In this document: positions 1 to 10,888 of the stretch, in pieces
Layout: each line of letters begins with the position of its first letter
How positions within the stretch are numbered: position 1 is the first letter of the stretch
DNA from: CAVXXB01 sp963765585
GTDB lineage: Bacteria; Calditrichota; Calditrichia; JAJRVZ01
Reading direction: 5' to 3'
Assembly (NCBI GenBank): GCA_963765585.1
Contig: CAVXXB010000010.1
Span: 124,001-188,000, forward strand
Length of the DNA: 64,000 bases
Translations under genes and position numbers: made by a program
Notes under the pieces: model-generated
Told to the model about the DNA's origin: nothing
What the model saw: the letters and a program-made list of their open reading frames with translations, nothing else
The model's database searches: none

Positions 1-603
1 CGTGAGCTGCTCCAGTGATTGGACATCCAGATCATAAATTGTAAATGTCCGTTCGTATAGTTTGTTGGTGGTATTGTATGGTAATAAATGGATTTGATCC
101 AGGATATCTATGTTCAGGAAAACGGAATCAATATCATTATCCACATCGCTTAACTCAATATTTATCTGCATTCGTTCCGTCTGAAGCGAAGGGTATCTGT
201 TTTCTATTATACTGTAGACTTCACATTGCTGCATGACCGGATGTGCATTTAATAAAATTTCCAGATACTGAGCTTTGGAATTCTCCCAGCTTATATAACT
301 GGAATCAGGATAATATCCGTTCTTTGTAAAATAAATCCAACCTGGCGGGGCATCAATGAGTTCTATGGAAAATTTACCAGCCTGATCTGTGACGGTTGTT
401 AGCAGGAAGTTGTTACTATGGATCTTTACTTCTGGAATTGGGTGATAGGGGATGCTGACTGATTTTGTCTCCCCTGACAGGTGTTGATATAAATTACCTG
501 GATTTTCCGGATCCAATGGATTGTTCCGCGGTGCCTGACATCCGGATATGACAATCAGGATACCAATGAACAAAAATGTGTGTGATAAAGAATTGATTTT
601 CAT
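1..603 (-). CDS. Lipoprotein, C-terminal end outside window
   Basis: An open frame of 201 codons runs from an ATG at 603 to the window edge without a stop, so the gene is truncated. The N-terminus has a basic start, a hydrophobic stretch and a lipobox ending ISGC at about residue 22, so it is an exported lipoprotein. The mature part begins with NPLDPENP, a signature I associate with FCB-group lipoproteins, and then has a short carboxypeptidase-regulatory-like stretch (TDQAGKFSIELIDAPPG) followed by a surface-layer type beta-rich region. No function can be assigned. It is divergent from the tamB-like gene and separated from it by about 530 bp of repeats. Confidence 0.75.
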   Translation of the reverse strand, partial: MKINSLSHTFLFIGILIVISGCQAPRNNPLDPENPGNLYQHLSGETKSVSIPYHPIPEVKIHSNNFLLTTVTDQAGKFSIELIDAPPGWIYFTKNGYYPDSSYISWENSKAQYLEILLNAHPVMQQCEVYSIIENRYPSLQTERMQINIELSDVDNDIDSVFLNIDILDQIHLLPYNTTNKLYERTFTIYDLDVQSLEQLT

Positions 604-1132
604 ATTATAAAAGTGATTCAGCTTGAATACCAAATTATAATTAAAAGAATTGAATCAAGCCACATTTTTTCCATCTTTCTTATTATTCTCCAACCCGAAT
701 TTATTCTCTCGCAGAGTCGCAGAGACGCAAGACAAATAATTAGAAATTAGAAATGAGAGATGAGAATATAGCAGTTGGATATTGTAATTGACTATTAGTA
801 GACTTCAATTTATTAGTTCCAAGTTCCAAGTTCCAAGTTCCAATCTCTAATCTCTAACCCTTTAATTCAAGTTCTCTGCGGCTCTGCGAGAGAAAAATAT
901 CCGGAAGAATTAATTACACAAATCTATTTTTATTCTATATAATATGCCAAATATTCCGATAAAAATGAGATATACATCACGAAATGATCATAAATCTAAA
1001 AAAATGAAACCTTTACCGGAAATATATTTTGCAAATATGATACAATTGTGAGATATTTTATCAGTTTCTCGGTATGTAAGTCGTGGAAACATTTTTACTT
1101 AGCAATAGTTAGAAATTAATAAATCATATTGG
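604..1132. other. Intergenic region with interspersed repeats
   Basis: No convincing gene. It holds an inverted pair of 20-mers (706-725 and 873-892, the CTCTGCG/CGCAGAG family, one mismatch between arms) that brackets low-complexity DNA, including a tandem run of a 7-base TTCCAAG unit near 818-842 and an AATCTCTAATCTCTAA run near 842-857. The same families recur in other gaps of the window. The promoters of the two divergent genes should lie at its ends but I see no strong consensus. Confidence 0.6.
706..892. repeat. Inverted CTCTGCG repeat pair
   Basis: The arm at 706-725 and the arm at 873-892 are reverse complements with one mismatch. Related CTCTGCG/CGCAGAG sequences occur at about 40333-40352 and 46320-46345, always between genes. 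It is a dispersed short palindromic family; no transposase is associated with it here. Confidence 0.6.
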
Positions 1133-4100
1133 ATGCCAATGGGCAAACGTCTCTTAAAAATATTCTTATTCACAATCCTGTTTTTTGTGGTACTGGCCAC
1201 ATTGACGGTCATTCTGCATATGCGAACCAATCTGATCTCTGACAGCCTGCGCAGCTTCTTGAACCGCACCTTATCAGATGTCGCAGAAATAGAATATTCC
1301 ACATTAAAAGGTGATCTGTTTCAGGAGATACAGCTCCGCGATCTGCGTTTGAGATTTCGAAACGGGATTACTCTTGAGACAAATAAATTAGATATTCAGT
1401 ATAGCGCCCTGGCTTCGATCTCAAGTGAATTTCATTTTGATGAGATTCTGTTCGACTCCCTAAAAGTGATTATTAACAAACCCAGGAGCAACTCCCAAGC
1501 TGATTCTGCTTTGAGTTATCAGGATTTTCTGACTGCCATGACAGAGGCGGGCTGGTACCGGGATTTTATCAGCGTATTGCCGGATATAAAAATTGGTGAT
1601 CTGGAAGTTCGCCATGCGGAAGTCGAAATTCCGGCCAACAATATGACAATAAATAAAATATATCTTGGGCTGTCAGGGTATGTAAATTCCCAGCGAATTG
1701 ATGTTGATATAAAAAAGTCTCACAGGACATTGGCTTGAGAAAAATCTTGAATTGAATGATTTTGGTTGCCGGATTACCGGTAATCCCGACCGATTAACGA
1801 TAAATCAAATCAGAGCACATTTGCCTGAATCGCAATTGTACAGTTCTATGGATGCGACATTTTCTGAGCCTGCAAATTATATTATATCTATGGAGGATGC
1901 GGAACTTGAATTAAAGGATATTGCTGGATTAATAGATATTCCGGAATTGGATTCAAGTCATGTATTGCTGGATTGTCATATCCACGGTGTACCCGACAAC
2001 TTTAATATAGAGCTAAACCTTAATGGATTTGTAAATCAGTATCCGTTTGAAGATTTTTATATCCGTGGTCGTTACTATAGGGGAAACATTAACCTGGATG
2101 AAGGGAAACTGGTTGCATGGAATAATAAATTTTTCTTTAAGGGTGAAATGTCTGGGCGTCGCAATTATCTGTCTATGCGTTTTTTAGATTTTAATGTGCA
2201 GGATTTTGTGGATTTGTCACCAAGAACAAATCTGAATGGAAGTCTATATACTAACCTAAATCAACTGAGCCTTAATCCGCTCACCGGACGTGGTAAACTT
2301 GAACTGGTTAATTCCGTGATCGATACGGTTGATATTGATTCACTTCGTTTTGAGTTAAAAGCCGACCACAATAATCTTGAGATAGTGGAACCGTCGTTTT
2401 TGAAATTTGCCAGTTCTGCCAGGTTTAGAGTGAAAGGCAATGTAGATGAAAAATATATGGCAAATCTTCAACTGTCTACGGAAAATTTAGATCTGATGGC
2501 GTTGTCTCAGTCATTGAAGATTGATACCCTGAGGGGAAACGTGGATGCAAATTTATTCATAACCGGAAATGTATTTGATCCTGATATCATGGGTTATGTT
2601 TGGGTGCCTCATTTTGAAAAAGATGACATTCAACTGGACTCGTTAATTCTTCAGATAAAAATTGACCAGATACTCTCCAGCCGTCAGGGCGATGCTTATT
2701 TTTCAATGACAAACAGTCAGTTGGGGCCACTGGTATTCCGTGAAGCACGGTCAGATATCATTTTTGATAGTAATCTGGTCATAATTGATACTCTGTTTAT
2801 GGCTAACGGTGCCAATTATATTTCAACCAGCGGGCAGGTGATTATAATCGAGGACACGACTGATCTGGAATTGAAAAATTTCAGGATTTTTTATGAACAA
2901 TACTGGATAGATAACTCGGGGCCTTTAATTGTGCATTTGGATCCGCAGGAGTTAATTATTGAACAGGCTGTTTTTATGGCTCCGGATGATGGACATCTTG
3001 AGATACGTGGATACTGGGATCGGGAAATTGATGATGTTCAAGCCGGATTATTAGTCAGGAATATGCATATCAAACCTCTGGAGCAGTTTGCCGGCGAGGA
3101 TATACTTCTATCGGGCGTAATCGAAGGTGACCTTTCAATTTATGATCTTTTGCATGAACCGGAAATTGAAATCGAAATAAAATTAAATGACCTGTACTAT
3201 AATAAAGTTGCCCTGGGTACGATTCAAAGTGCGTTTAAATTTGAGGATAAAAAATTATACTTTGATGAATTTAATCTGCGTCATGATTCAACAAGAATAG
3301 ATCTAGATGGTGATGTGGTACTGGAATTGGGTGGTAATAATGAGAATGCGGGTATAGAATTGTTTGAGAAGAGCCAGGCAGATTTGAAATTAACCTGGCA
3401 AAATGTAAATATTAGTAATTATATGCCATTATTTAAAATGTCACGTCCGGTCAAGGGCATCGTGAACGGAGAATTTAAACTCTCAGGAACAATGAAAGAT
3501 CCACGGGGTCAGATCAAGATAACGGGGGAAGAGATTACCTATGATAAATTTTACATCGATTCAACCCATGCAGCACTGCAATTTAACCGTGATCTTATCA
3601 CACTGGAAAATCTGACCGTCAACTTAAATGGGACACTATTTAGTCTCACCGGCACACAGGAAGTCAATCTTGACCTGACCGAATTAGATTCTAACCTGGT
3701 GCACATGCCTCTCGATCTTGATCTCCGTTGCGAAGATAATACACTCGAATTTATTGGATTCCTGACTGATCAGGTTGAACGCGTGCATGGGCCATTCCGC
3801 CTGGATCTTAAAATCAGGGGTACACCGGCGAATCCGCGGATTGATTCGGGTAACCTCGAACTCAAAAACGGAATTATCGAATTGAGCCGTGTGAAAAATC
3901 CAATAACTGATGTATATCTCGATGCGGACTTTGATAATGGTATTATGATTATAAATGAATTTTCGGGATACTCGAGAGCTGGAGCAGAGTTTTTTTGATC
4001 GGCTCTTTGGTGTCTTTGATCCACTTTTGCGTTTAATGGGTTTTCAATCTGCACCAAGTGGGGTGATCAGCAGTTCGGGTACAGTTTCTCTCAAGGAACT

Positions 4101-5151
4101 TACACATCCTGTTGTCGATCTGTCGGTTGTTATGAATCAGTTTTATGTGGATTATTTTGTTGAAAATACCCAGCTGATACTCAGTTCCAGTGATTTGCAT
4201 GTTACCGGGAGGGATACACTTTTCGTGACCGGTGAAATTGATTTATCAGGAAAATATGTCCCGGATCTGGATAAACTCAAAAAGAATATATATCTAACCA
4301 ACCGAGACATAAAATCTTCCAACCGCGCACTTGGTTATGATCTGAAAATTTCTATGCCCGGGAATTTTATAATAACCAGTTCCTCATTTGATTTTGCCAA
4401 TAATTTTAAATTCGAAATTCTAGGCAATATTCATGTATCTCAATTGCCCGGTGATGATCATATAGAGATCATTGGACCACTCGAAATAAATTCGGGTAAT
4501 TACGGATCCTGGGGGCAGGATTTTGATATTGAGTCCGGGCAAATTGTGTTTAGCGATCCGAAAGTCATCAATCCGGATTTGGATATTACGGCTGAGAAAT
4601 CAAGCCGTGGATTGACCTTTGAATTGAGTATTCGCGGCAATCTGGAAAAACAGGTGCTAGATTTGCAGGTCCGCGATGAGACAAATCAGTATTTGAATTA
4701 TACCCTGTCCGATAAAATTACCCTGCTTAGCCTGGGAGCCACATCCGATCAATTAAGCGGCTCCAGTATAGCCAGTGCAGGCGAAGACGTCATAAATACT
4801 TCAGTAGAGACGGCGTTTTCAAGAGGTGCCGAAACGATAACTGGTCTGGACAAAGTCTCCATCGATATGGAAGGCAGTATGGTGGATCTTCAATCCATGA
4901 AGCTGAACAACGGACTTAAAGACGCATCCCTGTCACTGGGTAAATATATCTATAGTAATTTATATCTGGAATATACCAGTAAAATGGGTGGTGGAACGGT
5001 ACCGACACCAAAGTTAAGCTGGGAACCAGGAAATCAGATCGGCTTAAAATACCGGATAAATCGAAACTGGTCTGTAAACAGTGATTATTCAAAGACCCAA
5101 CGTGGGAATAATTTAATTCAAATATCCCTCTCCTGGAAAACCACATTTTAA
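1133..5151 (+). CDS. tamB: TamB-like translocation/assembly module protein (frameshifted)
   Basis: About 1,340 residues of a TamB/DUF490-type protein in three consecutive reading frames. Residues 9-30 form a membrane anchor; the long middle is a repetitive beta-strand pattern (alternating hydrophobic residues, many 'LxLxGxV' turns), and the last 400 residues carry the conserved TamB C-terminal region (for example GPLEINSGNYGSWGQDF). TamB-family proteins span the periplasm and help outer-membrane protein insertion or lipid transport, with an Omp85 partner; that partner follows directly. The frame changes at an A6 run (1711-1716) and at a T7 run (3991-3997); removing one base at each restores a continuous protein. 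Start at 1133 or 1139 (MGKRLLK); weak ribosome site either way. Confidence 0.85.
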
Positions 5152-5173
5152 ATAATTTGGAAATAGTAATCGG

Positions 5174-7042
5174 GTGAAGAACGCATATAGCATAATTTTC
5201 TGTTTGATCATTTCCTTCCCAAGTTTGTACGCTCAGGAATTTGAGGTGGAGAAACTGGAATTTTCCGGAAACCGGTATATGGAAAGTGAAGCACTTCAGG
5301 AATTGATTCACAGCGAGACTGGTGATGAATTTGATGCCCGTCTGGTGAAGTTGGACAAAATCCTTCTTACTAATTTTTATCGCTCAAATGGGTTTTTAAC
5401 TGTGCAGGTTTTGGATAGTCTGGTGATCAGACGGACAATGAAAATAGTTGAAATATATTATCAGATCGACGAAGGTCAGCGTTATATAACAGGTAACTTC
5501 AAGATTTCTGGAAATAATAATTTTACATATGATCAGATTCTAAGCAGCTTTGAGGACAGTCCATTGGGTGGTTCATTCGATGAAGCCAAGATTGAAACCG
5601 GGAAACGGAACATTGAGGCCAGGTACTACAACAGCGGCAAGCCTTTTGTTCAATTAGCGCTGGACTACGAATTCTATCAGGACTCTCTGGTTATGGTTAA
5701 ACTGGATATTATTGAAGGTCCCACGGTTTATATCAAGGATATCACCTATGATGGTTTGGTTCATGTTCAGGAATTCATCATCCGGAGAGAACTCGAATTT
5801 TCAAAGGGTGAATTATATAACCGCGATAAATTTACAACTTCACAACAGAATATTTATAAAACCGGGTTATTCGATCTGGTCAATTTTGGTATCTCACCCA
5901 TTCCGGATGATTCTGCACAAGTAATATTAAACATTACTGTTCAGGAGAAAGATGCACGCTGGATCGGCTTGCGGGTCGGTTTTGCGTATGAGCAGGAATT
6001 ATCCTACGGCAACAAACTGGAACTAACTCTGGAAGGCGGACACCGAAACCTGTTTGGAACAGCGAGGAGTGTCAGCCTTCATGTTGTGCCATCGTTTATA
6101 TATGATTTTCAGACGAACCAGGTAGTGAATCCGGATAATAATATCACTTTTGTTTTTGTAGAGCCATGGATAGGATACACACGAACTCCGGGGGTGACCC
6201 AGTTATCATATCATCAATATCGCCCGGTAAATAGTGCAAACTTTGATGTTTACCAGGCCTCCTTTAATGTAAGTCATGAGTTTGAGTTTCAATACCGGGC
6301 CAGCGGAACATTGCAGGCAAAAGTCGTCAATCAGCTAACCAATGATGTTGTGGATACCACCCTGATTGATGATGCCAGTCAGGATCTGGTTTACACAGTT
6401 TCTATGTATGGTGTCCGAAATACAAAAGATAATTTTTTTAATCCGGGTAACGGCGCACTTTCCGATTTAAGCGTGGCATTTTCCCATTCGATTGGTGAAA
6501 ATGCCTTGGGTGATCGGGAGACAAAACAATACTTTACCCTGGTATCATCCTGGCAAAGATATCAGCCACTTGGTTTCCGGCTGTCAAAAAGAGCGGGTGA
6601 TGCAATATTCGCAACACGTATAAAGGGTGGCGCTATTGTTGAACTTGGTAAATTAAAGACACTACCCATATCAGATTTATTTTTTGCCGGTGGTGCCACA
6701 ACCGTCCGTGGTTACCAGGAACAATTACTCGGACCCACAAATTTTGATGAAAATGGTTATAAAACTACTGCGTTGGGTGGAAAATTGATGTATCTTATGA
6801 ATGCGGAAGTCAGGATACCTCTCTTCTGGCTTCTGGTTGGCGAAGCCTTTTTTGATGCCGGTAACGTATGGAGTGAAATTAATCAGTTCAAAGTTACGGA
6901 TATAAAATTTTCTACCGGACTTGGTCTGGTTTTTCTCACGCCGGTGGGCCCGGTACGCTTTGAGTATGGCATAAAATTAAATCCGGAAAGTTCAGACCGC
7001 ACCCCAGATGCCTTTCATCTCGGGTTTTATTATGCGTACTGA
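5174..7042 (+). CDS. BamA/TamA-family outer membrane protein (Omp85)
   Basis: A 622-residue Omp85 protein. It has a signal peptide (1-20, cut near YAQ), about three POTRA domains (roughly 22-95, 97-175 and 178-255, each with the 'I.F.GN...' or 'I.YDG' strand starts) and a D15/surface-antigen beta barrel ending in aromatic residues. Omp85 proteins insert other barrels into the outer membrane. It begins with GTG only 22 bp after the TamB-like gene, so the two are probably co-transcribed. Three POTRAs and a TamB neighbour favour a TamA-like role over the essential five-POTRA BamA, but orthology cannot be settled here. Confidence 0.85.
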   Translation: MKNAYSIIFCLIISFPSLYAQEFEVEKLEFSGNRYMESEALQELIHSETGDEFDARLVKLDKILLTNFYRSNGFLTVQVLDSLVIRRTMKIVEIYYQIDEGQRYITGNFKISGNNNFTYDQILSSFEDSPLGGSFDEAKIETGKRNIEARYYNSGKPFVQLALDYEFYQDSLVMVKLDIIEGPTVYIKDITYDGLVHVQEFIIRRELEFSKGELYNRDKFTTSQQNIYKTGLFDLVNFGISPIPDDSAQVILNITVQEKDARWIGLRVGFAYEQELSYGNKLELTLEGGHRNLFGTARSVSLHVVPSFIYDFQTNQVVNPDNNITFVFVEPWIGYTRTPGVTQLSYHQYRPVNSANFDVYQASFNVSHEFEFQYRASGTLQAKVVNQLTNDVVDTTLIDDASQDLVYTVSMYGVRNTKDNFFNPGNGALSDLSVAFSHSIGENALGDRETKQYFTLVSSWQRYQPLGFRLSKRAGDAIFATRIKGGAIVELGKLKTLPISDLFFAGGATTVRGYQEQLLGPTNFDENGYKTTALGGKLMYLMNAEVRIPLFWLLVGEAFFDAGNVWSEINQFKVTDIKFSTGLGLVFLTPVGPVRFEYGIKLNPESSDRTPDAFHLGFYYAY

Positions 7043-7072
7043 TTATTCCATTACTTTTTATGATAGTATAAA

Positions 7073-7100
7073 ATTACCCCAAGATTAATCTTGGGGTAAT
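7073..7100. terminator. 28-bp perfect palindrome between convergent genes
   Basis: Two 14-base arms (ATTACCCCAAGATT and its exact reverse complement) meet with no spacer. As RNA it would fold to a stem of about 12 bp with a 4-base loop. It lies just after the Omp85 gene and before the 3' end of the converging cytochrome gene, so a two-way terminator is the simplest reading, although the U-tract is poor on both strands. Confidence 0.5.
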
Positions 7101-7292
7101 AAAAGGGATAGATTTAAACTGAAGGACCACTTACCCGAGCTGCAAGTCTGTGTTTAATTGCATGAGCTAAAAATAAACCGCAGAGTACATGGAGCAGACA
7201 CAGAGTGCGCAGAGAAATAGTTATTTTATTTGTCTTAGCGATCTTTGCTACACATTGCGACCTTTGCGGTTAAAAGAATTCACCATGACGGC

Positions 7293-8788
7293 TTATGGAT
7301 TTAATCCCGTATGACATTCCGTGCATGAACCTTCCTGCCATGCACCGTCAATATCAACCGGATGTTTAAATTCCAGTGAACTGCCAATGGTGGCATATTC
7401 AATATCTTCACCGCTTCCCTGAGCAATGATACTATGGCATTGATCGCAATCTTTGCCAATCTTATCGCCATCTTTACTTATATGCTGATCGTTGTGACAA
7501 CGAAAACAACCATCAAATTCCAGATGTCCAATATGATTTGGGTACACATCCCAGCGAACATTCATATATGGAAAAATATTTTGTGAAAAAGCTGTTTGTA
7601 AACCGGTAATGGCCTTTTCTATTAACTCCGGTTGGTTCTCATAAATTTCAGCATATCCTTCCTGATAGAACTCGGAAATAGTCTCACGGATATAGGCATG
7701 GGCAGAATCTTTGGTTGAAAATTTTTCAGCACATATTTCCATGGCCAGAGATTTGATCTCCGGTAATTCTGTGGGAATTTCACCGGCTGTCATGGCTTCA
7801 TTTACAAACAATGCAGGGGGGCGATAACTGTGCGATGGTCTGTTATGACAATCCATACAGTCCATAACCCGTATTTTTGCAGGATCCATTTCGCTGGATC
7901 AATCGGATCATCCTGGTTGTCATAAATAATTTCTTCGCCTGTATTTTTATCAGTATACCTGACCCAGGGTATGGTCAGATTTTGCTCATCTCCGGGATAA
8001 TATTCAATCTGAACATTTGGATTTATATGCCAGTGGATTCCCTCGGCCAATCCGTGTGCGGAATAGGCCCCGCCAATTTTGATATTCAAATAGATATCCC
8101 AGGGGGTATTTTCTTCATCATTTAAATAATGCCGCTCGACTCTTAATGTCTGTGAATAGAATTTCTCCGGCCAATGGCAACGTTCACAGGTTTCACGGGC
8201 GGGACGTAAATTTTTGACCGGGGTGGGGATTGGTTTGGGATACACATTGGCCAGAACTGCATACACCTGGTATAAACCGGATAATTTAGATCTCATATAC
8301 CAATCGGCTCCTGATCCAACGTGACAATCCACACACGCGACGCGGGCATGGGGAGAATTCTGATACGCGACATATTCCGGTTCCATTACAGTGTGACATA
8401 TTTCGCCGCAAAAGGTTACCGATTCGGTAAAGTGAAATGCTTCATAACTGCCAACGGCCGATAAAAATAAAAATAATGTGGTTCCGACAAAAAATATCAT
8501 AAATGCATTGCGGTGACGAAGATTATTCAAATCGAGCTTTGGCCAATCCTCACCACTTTTTCGAACTTTTTTACGATAACTGATCATGCCGATAGGAATG
8601 AGTAATAATCCGAGAACCAGAAAACCCGGCAATATAATGTATATTACCAATCCGACATAAGATGATTCCTGATCTAACATTAATACTAAAGTAAATAGGA
8701 AGACAATCATAAAAAAACTAATGGTCGCGATCATCGCTCCGGTCAGGGATATCCAATTGCGCGACGAATCAGGTAAACGAAATTTCAT
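7293..8788 (-). CDS. NapC/NirT-family heptahaem cytochrome, ImcH-like (frameshifted)
   Basis: A membrane-bound multihaem cytochrome of about 500 residues. Three hydrophobic segments (about 12-38, 44-66 and 92-115) are followed by seven haem-c sites: one CX3CH (CGEICH, with a nearby Met as in NapC/NrfH proteins), then CVDCH, CERCH, CMDCH, CFRCH, CDQCH and CTECH. Family members oxidise menaquinol at the inner membrane and pass electrons to periplasmic cytochromes; haem number and layout resemble Geobacter ImcH. The ATG at 8788 is preferred because AGGAG sits 7 bases upstream. The frame breaks near 7887: one more A in a short A run would join the two parts. It heads the electron-transfer locus on the minus strand, next to its putative regulators. 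Confidence 0.8.
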
Positions 8789-8848
8789 GAGTTTGCTCCT
8801 GTATTTATTTGTGAAACTATTTAGAGCCAATAGGAAAATTGAAGAAAC

Positions 8849-8877
8849 AGGTTATTGGTAAATTGGGCAAATGTCAA
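8849..8877 (-). promoter_or_regulatory. Possible sigma70-type promoter for the NapC-like gene
   Basis: On the minus strand a TTGACA box (8872-8877) is followed after 17 bases by TAACCT (8849-8854). The -35 box is perfect and the -10 box only half matches, so this is a moderate candidate. It would give a leader of about 50 bases before the ATG at 8788. Confidence 0.35.
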
Positions 8878-8994
8878 TTAAAATATTGCTGAAAAAAAAT
8901 GATAAAGCAAATATCTGTTATCGCTCAATGTAAATAAATCAAAAATCTGTCTTAAATAATTGGAATCTTTACTCTGGTACAGCAAATCTTTGCT

Positions 8995-10366
8995 CTAATC
9001 ATGATGCATTATAGCATATTTATTGATCAGCCGGTGAATTGATCTGCGGTCAATCCCGCAATCGATGGCTGTTTTAGAAATATTCCCTGAATTTTTGCGA
9101 AGTTGATGGGTCAGGTACTCGATTTCAAATTTTTCCAGCACATAGTCTTTGGCATCTTTATAAGACAAATCGAACATCTTTTCATCCAGGGAAATTGTTT
9201 GACCTGAAACAGATATAGGCAAGTCTGCTGTTTGAATAACCCGGGAAGAACAAAGAAAGAAGGCACGACTGATCATGTTTTGTAATTCCCGGACATTTCC
9301 CGGCCAGCCATAGATTAACATCGATTCCTCGGCATCACTGGAAAACCGGTTAACGACTTTGTCATTTTTAGAGCATAGCAGGTTTAAAAAATGGTTCGCC
9401 AGGGGTAAGATGTCGTCAGTTCGTTCTCTCAGTGGCGGAATCTCAATTTGTATCGTGTTAAGCCGGTAGAAAAGGTCTTCACGAAATTGCTTGTCAATCA
9501 CTGCCTGTGACAGGTTTTGATTGGTCGCAGCAATAACACGAATGTCGATGTCGATTTCTTTTTGTCCACCAACCCGTCTTATCTTTCGGGATTCAAGCAT
9601 CCTGAGCAATTTTACCTGCAGGGACAGGCTCAAATCACCAATCTCATCAAAGAAGAACGTACCGAGATTTGCAAATTCAAGCAGACCGGGTTTTGTCCGG
9701 ACCGCACCGGTAAATGCACCTTTTTCATGACCGAATATTTCACTTTCGAACAAATTTTCCGGCAGAGCACCGCAATTAATCGGCACAAAGGGATTGGTTC
9801 TGCGGTTACTCAAATTATGAATCGCGCGGGCAATAGAGCTCCTTTCCGGTACCGCTTTCACCTGTGATCAATACATTTACATCACTGCCGGCCACCTTCC
9901 TGGCCATGGATACGAAGTTCTTCATCTGATTGCTTTTATAGATCAGGTTTGAATCATCTGTTTCTGTATCAGAGACAGGGATGTCATGACTTTCTTCATC
10001 AGGGAACGAATCAAAAACCCCATTGATACAACTAAATAATTTTTTTGCAGTAAAAGGTTTTTCGATAAAATCGGTGGCACCTTCCTGCATGGCTTCCACG
10101 CTGGCTTCAATGGTTCCATATCCTGAGATTACGCATACTTTTGTATCGGGATATTTTCCTAATGCAGTCCGCAAAATGTCAAGGCCATTGACATCGCCCA
10201 TATTCAGATCGGTGAGTATCATATCATATTTCTGTTCGCTGACATGGGTCAGAGCCTGATTTGAATCCTGCATAAGTGTGATATCCAGATCTTTGCGCTG
10301 ACTCAAAATCTTACGCAGACTCTGGAGCATTTCTTGTTCGTCGTCGATGATAAGTAGTTTTTTCAT
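8995..10366 (-). CDS. NtrC-family sigma54 response regulator (frameshifted)
   Basis: Receiver domain at 1-120 with acidic pair D8/D9, phospho-acceptor D53 and K103, then an AAA+ sigma54-interaction domain with Walker A GESGTGKE (about 169-176), a canonical GAFTGA loop and the DEI(G) Walker B, and a C-terminal Fis-type helix-turn-helix (NISKTAIDCGIDRRSIHRLI). Such proteins bind upstream palindromes and drive sigma54 promoters when phosphorylated. The frame breaks right after GKEL, at about 9840; one surplus base explains it and all domains are otherwise intact. It lies downstream of a histidine kinase on the same strand, so the two are very likely a two-component pair. The likely targets are the -24/-12 promoters at 12554 and 20875. 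Confidence 0.85.
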
Positions 10367-10888
10367 ATTATTTCAAAATTCAATATTCAATATTTAATAT
10401 TTTTGCTTTCCTCTGTCCCTGAGTCCCTGAGTCCCAGAGCACCTAAGTCCCTAAGCAAGGATAATAGGTAAAAAGTCTAAAAGGAAAAATGACAAATTAT
10501 TCCAAACAGTTATCCTGTCCCCGAACGGGATCCTATGGATAAGAAACTATTACCCTGCCGCTCAATCTTGTCAGTTCATTCATTGTATCATTGCAGATTA
10601 CCTGTCATCTCGTCAAGATCCTCCCGTAGAGCCAGCACTGAATTTGATCGGGGTAAGTATCTGCCCAATCGAAAAGAAGATCCCTGAATGGATGACAAGT
10701 ATAATATCCTTGCTACTCGATACATATAATATGTATAAATATCAATATTCTATTAAAAATCCGCATAGATCAGTCTTATCCGTGAAATCTGCATACAATT
10801 GACAGATCATTATGGCTGGGTTAACATAATCTCTAATCTCTAATCTCTAATTTCTAACTACTAACTACTAACTACTGGGCCTTGTCCC
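10367..10888. other. Intergenic region between regulator and kinase, repeats
   Basis: 522 bp with no credible gene. It contains the CCCTGAGTCCCTGAGTCCC family (about 10418-10456) and an AATCTCTAATCTCTAA / ACTACTAACTACTAAC run (about 10825-10873). The gap is unusually long for a kinase-regulator pair, suggesting later repeat invasion. Part of the middle (10510-10700) is not obviously repetitive and I see nothing in it. Confidence 0.55.

Noticed and set aside
1133..1738. Short independent membrane protein
   Set aside because: Its sequence continues directly into the next frame after the A6 run, as one TamB-like protein.
1711..3997. Programmed frameshifting in the tamB-like gene
   Set aside because: Both breaks need one base removed at homopolymers, like many other breaks here, and tamB is not known to use frameshifting. 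Error is the simpler cause.
7877..8125. Plus-strand gene opposite the NapC-like gene
   Set aside because: It is the complement of the haem-motif coding region; the minus frame explains the sequence fully.
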